A stretch of 64,000 nucleotides of DNA from NCBI RefSeq assembly GCF_003545695.1, contig NZ_QUZZ01000003.1:62001-126000 (forward strand), written 5' to 3'. Below the pieces are notes generated by a model. It did no database searches. It was not told the origin of the DNA and saw only the letters and a program-made list of their open reading frames with translations. Source of the DNA: Taibaiella helva. GTDB lineage: Bacteria > Bacteroidota > Bacteroidia > Chitinophagales > Chitinophagaceae. Below are positions 57,815-64,000 of the stretch, piece by piece. Position 1 is the stretch's first letter. Each line of letters begins with the position of its first letter. The translations under genes and the position numbers were made by a program.

Positions 57815-60352
57815 TCAGACCTTATTCCCAGGAGCGACAGCCGGCTTATTCTTTTTTTTCAGGCCGAAATAAATTCCGGCAGCCAGCAGCAGCGTGAGCA
57901 GGATAGAACCGATAAGGGTCAGCCGGTCGCCTTTGGCCATAGCAGGTGTGGGTACCGTGTGGAACTCGATTATATGCTTGCCGGTGGGAACCTTAATGGC
58001 TCTGAGCACGTAGTCGGCCTTTGCTATCGGCGTTTCCTTGCCATCGATGGTGGCCTTCCAGCCCAGGGGATAGTATATGTCGGAGAAAATGGCCAGGCCG
58101 TCTTTACTGTTGTTCGACTCGAACTTCAGGTGGTCCGGCGCATAGCCGTTGGGCTGCAGCCTGATATAGGCGGCAGAATCCTTGCCAAAAGTGTAGTTGC
58201 CCAGTATCGCTTTCTGTGTTTCGCGCAGTATCGCCGTTTGACCCGGGTTGAAGGAGCCTGCTGTTGTATCGCCGGGATTATTGATGGGTGGTGCATTGAG
58301 GGCCGACATTTCTTCATCGGCGGTCTGTACCCATCTTGCCTGGGATACGAACCAGGCATTGCCCAGGGCGCCGGGATTCGGAACAACGCCCGGGGGCTGG
58401 TTTTGTCCCTGCGGTGGCACGATAAGGTATTTGGTATTGAGCATGTTGAGGACGGCGCTGTTCAGCTTGCCGATCTGGTGCTCGATCAGGTCCTGGTAAA
58501 TACGCATCTTCATGGCAGAGTAGCCACCTACCGATTTATGAAAATAGGATGGCTTAGCTTCCGAAAAAGGGTCGCCGCTGGAAATGTCGAATACCCGGTA
58601 ATAAGGGTCTTTATCCTGCAATATCTGGGCATCGGCCGGGCTGGGAGCAAAGTTCTGCGCCTGGAATTCTTCAGCATCCAGGTAATTATCGGTGTTCATC
58701 CAGCGATAACCTACCGGCAGCAGGTCGATAACGATCAGCACACCCAGCGCAGCAATAATCGTATTCCGGCCTGCCTTTCCCTTGTCGTAGGCCCAAAGAG
58801 CGGCCCCGGCCAGCAATACAAAAATAAGGCTGCGAAAGGCATCGCCGGCGGCCTGCGAAGCACGGTCTTCTCTTAAGGCTTTTACCAGCTCTTTACCGGC
58901 TTCGCCACCATACTGCTGCGCCATCTGATCGTCCCGCATACCTTTGAAGTCCATCATAGTCTGGGTGGCGATAAGAAGAAGGACACAAAGACCACCGGTG
59001 ATCAGCAGCGAAAGCTTCAGTTTTTTCAGCAATTCCTCCTTGCTGATCCTGTCATTGAAAATATCATTCAGCGCCCAGATCGCCATAAGCGGGAAGATCA
59101 CCGAGCTAAGGCTCAGCGCCATGTTGGGCGAACGGAACTTGTTGAACAGGGGCAGGTGATCAAAAAGAAAATAGTTGAGCGTGGAGAAATTCTTGCCCAT
59201 GGAAAGCAGCATAAAGAAAACCGCTGCGCCGGCCAGCCACCATTTATAGGGGTTACGGATAACGAACAGGGAAAGCACGAACAGGAAACAGATGATCGCA
59301 CCGAAATAGATAGAGCCCGAGAGCATAGGCTGCGGTCCCCAATAGAGGCTGGAATGGCGGGTCATCATTTCTATGGCGTCGGGAGCGGCGCCCATGTCGG
59401 CGAGCTTTTTCCCGAAGTGGGAATCTTCCCCGATATTTTCATTGCTGGAACCGCCATAAAGATTAGGCACCAATATGCTTAATACCTCGGCACGCCCGTT
59501 GCTCCATGAAAAAGCATACTCCTTGTCGAGGCCGGTAGATTGCTCTTGTTGAGCCGCGGCTCCTTTTTCTTTAAGTTCGCTGGCGCCGCCGCGAATGGAA
59601 TAATGGCTGTATTCTTCCGTTTGTAAAAGTGATGATGCATTCACAAGGCAGGCCGCTCCGGCTGCCAGTGCCAGCACCAGGGATGCCTTCAACCACCTGG
59701 CACCTTCCTTTTTACGCAAAGCGTCAACAAGCGCGGCCACCGAAAGAGCTGCCACCAGGAAAATGGAATAAAAAATGATCTGCAGGTGATTGGCCATAAG
59801 GAATAGCGCCAGGAAAATGCCTGTAATAGCTGCTCCCTGCCAGTATTTACCCCGGTAAGCCAGGATAATCCCGGCCATAAGCCCTGGTAAAAGGGCGAGA
59901 TCAATCATTTTGGTATTGTGTCCTGCAGCAATAAGCGTTGGATTGTAGGTGCTGAAGGCAAAGGCAACGGCGCCGATGACGCCCAGCCACCGGTTGATCT
60001 TCAGCACGGAAGCCAGCACGTAAAAGCAGAGCATGGCCAGCAGGAAAAAGGATACAGGCGTCTTTTCTACACTGGCAAAGATGACCTCAAGGACTTTACC
60101 GTACCAATTGGCGCCCGAAGGTGTTGCCTGGAACATACCGCTGAAAGTGCTGTTGGTCCATTGGGGGTAATGCCCGGTCTTCTCCATGTAATCGCGGGAT
60201 TCCTTGGAGCTCCACAGCCACGACTTGGTATCGTGCTGATCCAGGATCTTTCCCTGGAGGGCAGGGTAGCAGAAGATACAGCTGATCACCAGAAAAATAC
60301 CGATGGCCCACAAATGCGGCAAATACTTCTTAAATCCTTCCTGTTGTTGCAT
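57815..60352 (-). CDS. YfhO-family polytopic membrane protein
   Basis: An 845-residue membrane protein with about twelve TM helices and a C-terminal periplasmic beta domain. Family marks are CYPALQGKILDQHDTKSWLW, WTNSTFSGMFQATPSGANWY, AFSTYNPTLIAAGHNTKMID, SWSNGRAEVLSILVPNLYGG and, near the end, LGWKATIDGKETPIAKADYV followed by the last TM (LTLIGSILLTLLLAAGIYFG). YfhO proteins belong to the GT-C-like group and are linked to glycosylation of surface polymers in Gram-positives; the role in Bacteroidota is unclear. The start at 60352 is preferred to a TTG at 60382, because a promoter box overlaps the latter. Confidence 0.9.
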   Translation of the reverse strand: MQQQEGFKKYLPHLWAIGIFLVISCIFCYPALQGKILDQHDTKSWLWSSKESRDYMEKTGHYPQWTNSTFSGMFQATPSGANWYGKVLEVIFASVEKTPVSFFLLAMLCFYVLASVLKINRWLGVIGAVAFAFSTYNPTLIAAGHNTKMIDLALLPGLMAGIILAYRGKYWQGAAITGIFLALFLMANHLQIIFYSIFLVAALSVAALVDALRKKEGARWLKASLVLALAAGAACLVNASSLLQTEEYSHYSIRGGASELKEKGAAAQQEQSTGLDKEYAFSWSNGRAEVLSILVPNLYGGSSNENIGEDSHFGKKLADMGAAPDAIEMMTRHSSLYWGPQPMLSGSIYFGAIICFLFVLSLFVIRNPYKWWLAGAAVFFMLLSMGKNFSTLNYFLFDHLPLFNKFRSPNMALSLSSVIFPLMAIWALNDIFNDRISKEELLKKLKLSLLITGGLCVLLLIATQTMMDFKGMRDDQMAQQYGGEAGKELVKALREDRASQAAGDAFRSLIFVLLAGAALWAYDKGKAGRNTIIAALGVLIVIDLLPVGYRWMNTDNYLDAEEFQAQNFAPSPADAQILQDKDPYYRVFDISSGDPFSEAKPSYFHKSVGGYSAMKMRIYQDLIEHQIGKLNSAVLNMLNTKYLIVPPQGQNQPPGVVPNPGALGNAWFVSQARWVQTADEEMSALNAPPINNPGDTTAGSFNPGQTAILRETQKAILGNYTFGKDSAAYIRLQPNGYAPDHLKFESNNSKDGLAIFSDIYYPLGWKATIDGKETPIAKADYVLRAIKVPTGKHIIEFHTVPTPAMAKGDRLTLIGSILLTLLLAAGIYFGLKKKNKPAVAPGNKV

Positions 60353-60379
60353 AAAGCGCTGTTGATAGTTTAATGTGGA

Positions 60380-60387
60380 CAAAAATA
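60380..60387 (-). promoter_or_regulatory. Bacteroidota -7 promoter box (TATTTTTG) before the YfhO gene
   Basis: On the minus strand an exact TAnnTTTG match, 27 bases upstream of the ATG at 60352. It overlaps the TTG at 60382, so that codon cannot be the start of this transcript. Confidence 0.5.
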
Positions 60388-60453
60388 GCTTTTTTAGTTA
60401 TTGCCTGGTAAGCATTGGCGTACATTCCGTCGCGATGATAAAATGATAATTAT

Positions 60454-60461
60454 TACTTTTG
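60454..60461 (+). promoter_or_regulatory. -7 promoter-like box (TACTTTTG) five bases before an ATG
   Basis: An exact TAnnTTTG match only five bases before the ATG at 60467. If used, transcription would start at or near the start codon and the mRNA would be leaderless. Confidence 0.4.
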
Positions 60462-60466
60462 AATGT

Positions 60467-60778
60467 ATGAACAGGATAGAACAATTGCAGGCCTTTCTGA
60501 AGGATAGCCCGGGAGATAGTTTTCTGCTCCATGCGCTGGCGCTGGAGTATATCAAAGCCGGAGATGATGGCGGAGCCCGTTCCTGCTTTGAGCAGAACCT
60601 TGAACGGTCGCCGCAATATGTCGCTACTTATTACCATCTGGGAAAATTGCTGGAACGTGCCGGAGATACCGATGAGGCGGTCCGCATTTATAGCCTGGGT
60701 ATGGAGCAGGCTGCCGCCGCGGGCGATAACCATGCCCTGAGCGAGCTGCGCAGTGTTTATGAAGATTTAATTTATTGA
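60467..60778 (+). CDS. Short TPR protein
   Basis: A 103-residue protein from the ATG at 60467, with two to three TPR units: MNRIEQLQAFLKDSPGDSFL, LHALALEYIKAGDDGGARSC, YVATYYHLGKLLERAGDTDE and AVRIYSLGMEQAAAAGDNHA. There is no signal peptide, so it is cytosolic. The 22 codons upstream (from 60401) include the promoter-like box and have no TPR features. Small TPR proteins of this sort are common in the phylum, without a known role. It is divergent from the YfhO gene. Confidence 0.85.
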   Translation: MNRIEQLQAFLKDSPGDSFLLHALALEYIKAGDDGGARSCFEQNLERSPQYVATYYHLGKLLERAGDTDEAVRIYSLGMEQAAAAGDNHALSELRSVYEDLIY

Positions 60779-60850
60779 GTATTGTAAAATAATTGTTAAT
60801 AGATTCGGGGTTTCGCTATTTGTCCCCCTGCTTTTTTTGGTGTAATTTCA

Positions 60851-60893
60851 GTCGCATACCCCTCTTCGCGGGGGAAATATGCGACATTTTTTT
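60851..60893 (+). terminator. Terminator of the short TPR gene
   Basis: GTCGCATA/TATGCGAC stem with an inner CCCC/GGGG pairing, followed by ATTTTTTTT. Confidence 0.88.
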
Positions 60894-60909
60894 TCTGCTA
60901 ACTGATGCC

Positions 60910-60926
60910 GGAGCCCCTGAGGCTCC
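60910..60926 (+). other. Short hairpin in the 5' region of the beta-helix gene
   Basis: A GGAGCC/GGCTCC stem with a five-base loop (CCTGA), 26 bases before the ATG at 60952. It could affect translation or be a relic of the GGCTC repeat family. Confidence 0.4.
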
Positions 60927-60951
60927 GTACGTCTCTAAAACCAATAAGCTT

Positions 60952-63900
60952 ATGAAAAAATGGCTACTCCTTTCTCTTATGGTCACGCAGGTGCTCTTGT
61001 CCTTTGCGCAAACACCACCTTACTATAAGGGAACCGGAACAACCACCAGCACCATCCCGCTCAACAGTACAGCAATGCGATCGCAGCAGATTTACCTGCC
61101 TGGCGATTTTAATATTCCCCCGCCACCAGGGCTGATCAGCAAAATATACCTGAGGAATTCTACTGCAGCGAGCACCGGTACCTATACCAATTTCAATATC
61201 GCCTTTCTTCAAAACAACCTCACTGTTTTTCCCAATACTACTTTTCTTACCGGCGCCGTGTCCGCTCTTTCTGCACCCTCCTTTACGGTAACGGGGGCCG
61301 CGACCTCCGGCGGCTGGTTTGAAATCGTACTGCCAACCCCCTTCCCTTATGACAATACGCAATCCCTGGTCGTGGAGATCTCTTATTCCGCCAAAACGGG
61401 TGGGATAACCTGCTATAATACCTCATCTTCCAATAAAAGGCTATACAGCACCTCTTCCAATACGGCGGCGACGGGCACTTTATCAAGCACCTGGAGCGAT
61501 CTGGGCCTTGAAATTACACCGGCGCCGCCCTGCGTTAATCCGCCAACGCCAGGTACAGCCCAGGTGGCGCCTGCCGGCAGCCTTTGCACGGGCACCAGCA
61601 TCCAGCTGTCTTTAACCGGCAACTCCACCGGGTCGGGACAAACTTATGAATGGGAGCGTTCGCCCACCAATACGCCTTTTGTACCTACCAGCCTGGGGGC
61701 AGCCGGTGCTTCTTCCAACCTCACCATCACCGCTACCGCTACCGCCTGGTATCGTGCCAGGATCGTGTGCGGCGCCAATGCCCCGGTGTACAGCACCCCG
61801 GTACAGGTTGTGGTTAACCCCGCTTTTCCCGGAGGGACGTATACCATTGATAACGCCCTGCCCACCGCCGGCGCCAACTTTAACTCCTTTGCCGATGCCA
61901 TCGCTGCCCTGAGCTGCGGCATTGCAGGGCCTGTGGTTTTTAATGTCAATCCTGCGACGCCTTATGGAGAGACCCTCTCCTTCGGCGCTATCGGGGGGAC
62001 GAGCGCCGTCAATACGATCCGTTTCAATGGTAACGGCGCTACGGTACAGTTTGCCAATACCAGTACCAACCGGCAAATGCTGACCTTCTCCGGCACGCGT
62101 TATGTTACTGTCGACAGCCTTAACTTCAAAACGCTGGCCCCCGATTACGGATGGGCGGCGCTCATTACCCAGAACGCCGCCTGGGACAGCATTACCCGCT
62201 GCACGTTCGACCTGGGCGGTATTACAGCTACCTCATCAGCCAATTCGAGCGGTATCTGTTTTTCCGCATCAAATACTTCGGCTACCAGCACCGGCAGCAA
62301 CGGCTCACGCTGCTATATCGGTCACAACTACCTGAAAGGACCTACCGGAGCAGGAGGGCCTTACTATGCCTTGCCCCTGGCCGGCGCATGCGACAGCAAC
62401 ACTATCGAAGGCAACCGTATTGAGAACTTCTATTATTATGGTATTTATGTAAACGGCGCTACCGGCACCCGTATCCTCAATAATGATTTGAACCGGACCA
62501 CCAAGACCAGTACGACTACTTTCTACGGTATCTATACCACCGGTACGACGCCGGGAACCCTGATCGCGGGCAACCGGCTGCACGATCCGGCTGCAGCAGG
62601 ATCGTCCGGCACCGGCAGCACTTATGCCTTATATCTCCTGGGCGATGCCACCAGTGGTAATGGCAGCCTGGTTTACAATAATGCGGTGTATAATCTTACT
62701 TCCAATGGTATTATCTACGGCCTTTACCTGAGCTCTGCCGCTTATACCAAGGCCTATCACAATACGGTCAATATAGATCAGGTGCTGACCGGCACGTCCA
62801 CGAACTACGGTATTTATGCCTCGGGTACCAATACCGATGTCGTGATCAAGAACAACATGATCAACATCACTGGCGGTACCGGCGGTACCAAATACGGCTT
62901 TTATTACAGCGCGGCGGCCAGCATAGCCGACGCTCAGCACAACAATATTTATGTCAATTCCAGCCAGTCCGGAGCACAGAATTACGGCTATTATACCACA
63001 GCCTATGCTACCCAGGCGGCTTTCCAGGCAGCCTATCCCACGCTGGAAATAGGTTCGCCGTCGGTCGATCCGCAATTCGTCAATGTTGCCGCCGGAGACC
63101 TGACGCCGGGTAACTATGCCTTGTTTGCTTCCGGAGAGGACCTGACCGCTGTAGTGCCGGCCGATATCCTGGGTCGGCCGCGCCCGCCGGCGCCCATGGT
63201 TGGTGCGTTTGAGATACCGGTTACTGGTGTCAACAATGCCGGAACTATAGCCCTGGTAACGCCATCGGGCAGCTTTTGCGCCGGGCAGCAGCAAGTGAAG
63301 GTAGCGATCGTTAACGGCGGGTCCAACGATATCAATTCCGTGCAGGTGCGCTGGGAAGTGAATGGCGTGGCCCAGCCTCCTGCAACCCACAATACACTCC
63401 TGGTGCCGCTGACCAATCCTGCGGGCCCCAGCATCGATACCGTGATCCTGGGCGTTGCCAATTTTCCGGCGGGTGCGCCGGCAACGATAAAGGCATGGAC
63501 CTATTTGCCCAATGGTGCTGCAGATATCGAAAACGGCAACGATACCCTAACGGCAACAGTACAGCCTGCTGCTTTCAGCCTTGCTTCCAACCTGGATACG
63601 ATCTGTCTCGGCAGCAATGCCTACCTGTCGCTCGCACCCGGCACGGGTTATACTCCGGGACAGCTGCTGTGGCAGCATTCTGCCAACGGCACTGCCTGGA
63701 ATGATATCCTGAACACGGATACCATACGCTATGTAGCGGCGGGTCTTACTGCGGATGCCTGGTACCGGGTGCGCATCGCCGGTGGCGTCGACTATTGCTA
63801 TACTGACTCCCTGAAAATTTCTGTAGCTGACCCGCAGATCGTTTCTGCGCCGGATACAGGTAGCTGTGGTCCGGGTTCCGTAGCGCTTTATGCAACGGCA

Positions 63901-64000
63901 TCGGCCAATGCCAACGTGAAATGGTACGACAGCCCGACGGCTACAGTGCCTGTAGGTACCGGCAACCCTTTCAATACGCCTTTCCTGAGCACCAACACCA
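60952..64000 (+). CDS. Large secreted beta-helix / Ig-like protein (partial, C-terminus off the right edge)
   Basis: The frame is open from the ATG at 60952 to the window end (1016 codons). A signal peptide (MKKWLLLSLMVTQVLLSFAQ) is followed by an N-terminal beta domain (IPLNSTAMRSQQIYLPGDFN, GGWFEIVLPTPFPYD). Next is an Ig-like module (LCTGTSIQLSLTGNSTGSGQ), then a right-handed parallel beta-helix at about residues 300-740 with repeated N-x-I/V and G-I/L-Y turns (NTIEGNRIENFYYYGIYVNG, TRILNNDLNRTTKTSTTTFY, NGIIYGLYLSSAAYTKAYHN). Further Ig-like modules with paired Cys come after. The style is that of Bacteroidota adhesins exported by the T9SS, whose sorting domain would lie beyond the edge. 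No catalytic residues could be assigned. Confidence 0.85.
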   Translation, partial: MKKWLLLSLMVTQVLLSFAQTPPYYKGTGTTTSTIPLNSTAMRSQQIYLPGDFNIPPPPGLISKIYLRNSTAASTGTYTNFNIAFLQNNLTVFPNTTFLTGAVSALSAPSFTVTGAATSGGWFEIVLPTPFPYDNTQSLVVEISYSAKTGGITCYNTSSSNKRLYSTSSNTAATGTLSSTWSDLGLEITPAPPCVNPPTPGTAQVAPAGSLCTGTSIQLSLTGNSTGSGQTYEWERSPTNTPFVPTSLGAAGASSNLTITATATAWYRARIVCGANAPVYSTPVQVVVNPAFPGGTYTIDNALPTAGANFNSFADAIAALSCGIAGPVVFNVNPATPYGETLSFGAIGGTSAVNTIRFNGNGATVQFANTSTNRQMLTFSGTRYVTVDSLNFKTLAPDYGWAALITQNAAWDSITRCTFDLGGITATSSANSSGICFSASNTSATSTGSNGSRCYIGHNYLKGPTGAGGPYYALPLAGACDSNTIEGNRIENFYYYGIYVNGATGTRILNNDLNRTTKTSTTTFYGIYTTGTTPGTLIAGNRLHDPAAAGSSGTGSTYALYLLGDATSGNGSLVYNNAVYNLTSNGIIYGLYLSSAAYTKAYHNTVNIDQVLTGTSTNYGIYASGTNTDVVIKNNMINITGGTGGTKYGFYYSAAASIADAQHNNIYVNSSQSGAQNYGYYTTAYATQAAFQAAYPTLEIGSPSVDPQFVNVAAGDLTPGNYALFASGEDLTAVVPADILGRPRPPAPMVGAFEIPVTGVNNAGTIALVTPSGSFCAGQQQVKVAIVNGGSNDINSVQVRWEVNGVAQPPATHNTLLVPLTNPAGPSIDTVILGVANFPAGAPATIKAWTYLPNGAADIENGNDTLTATVQPAAFSLASNLDTICLGSNAYLSLAPGTGYTPGQLLWQHSANGTAWNDILNTDTIRYVAAGLTADAWYRVRIAGGVDYCYTDSLKISVADPQIVSAPDTGSCGPGSVALYATASANANVKWYDSPTATVPVGTGNPFNTPFLSTNT

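Noticed and set aside
57791-58876. 361-codon open frame on the plus strand
   Set aside because: Antisense to the YfhO gene and crossing its terminator.

Overview
The window looks like a chromosomal stretch of a Bacteroidota species, most likely Chitinophagaceae or a close relative (inference from gene content, not from a search). The signs are a GldG gliding protein, a secreted protein with a type IX (T9SS) C-terminal sorting domain, a TonB receptor paired with a DUF4249 lipoprotein, an ECF sigma/FecR(DUF4974) pair, many lipoproteins, repeated TAnnTTTG promoter elements (the Bacteroidota -7 box) and almost no Shine-Dalgarno sequences. No rRNA, tRNA, CRISPR array, transposase or phage module was seen.

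Layout. 1-2.6 kb: the start of ispG, running off the left edge, then two orphan lanthipeptide-like precursor genes and an outer-membrane barrel protein, all on the minus strand. 2.6-9.1 kb: small conserved protein, MBL hydrolase, Kdo transferase (probably with a non-canonical start), Pro/Ala-rich protein, TPR lipoprotein, trhO and a HAD phosphatase. 9.1-11.9 kb: an sdpR-like operon with a perfect operator palindrome, a two-TM protein, SdpI and an alpha/beta hydrolase. 12-14.8 kb: gldG without gldF, and tryptophan 2,3-dioxygenase. 14.9-23.7 kb (minus): DUF4249/TonB receptor pair, murB, DUF4288, a head-GIN lipoprotein, a QVAG-repeat protein and a T9SS cargo protein. 23.9-26.5 kb: a TPR histidine kinase and a NarL-type regulator. 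26.5-30.1 kb (minus): ECF sigma, FecR and an STN/QVAG-repeat protein that stands where the TonB receptor usually is.

30.3-48 kb is mostly housekeeping: mscL, GGGP synthase, TPR, a 31-aa basic protein, RNase G/E, an FMN glutamate-synthase-like protein, a PIG-V-like membrane protein, sufBCD, a prolyl oligopeptidase, fabH, yidC and tadA. A third lanthipeptide-like precursor follows tadA. 48.4-55.2 kb is more accessory: degenerate small ORFs, DUF4349, a small lipoprotein, an ECF sigma next to a membrane-anchored trypsin-like protease, and a zincin with an adjoining lipoprotein that may be an effector/immunity pair. 55.3-64 kb: methyltransferase, TPR proteins, a YfhO-family membrane protein and the N-terminal 1016 residues of a large secreted beta-helix protein cut by the right edge.

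Several modules concern the cell envelope and its signalling: two ECF sigma systems, one two-component system, an SdpR/SdpI pair, and GldG plus T9SS cargo. The most promising poorly described items are the sigma/FecR/STN-repeat locus, the sigma/protease locus, the zincin/lipoprotein pair and the three dispersed RiPP precursors with no modification enzymes nearby.
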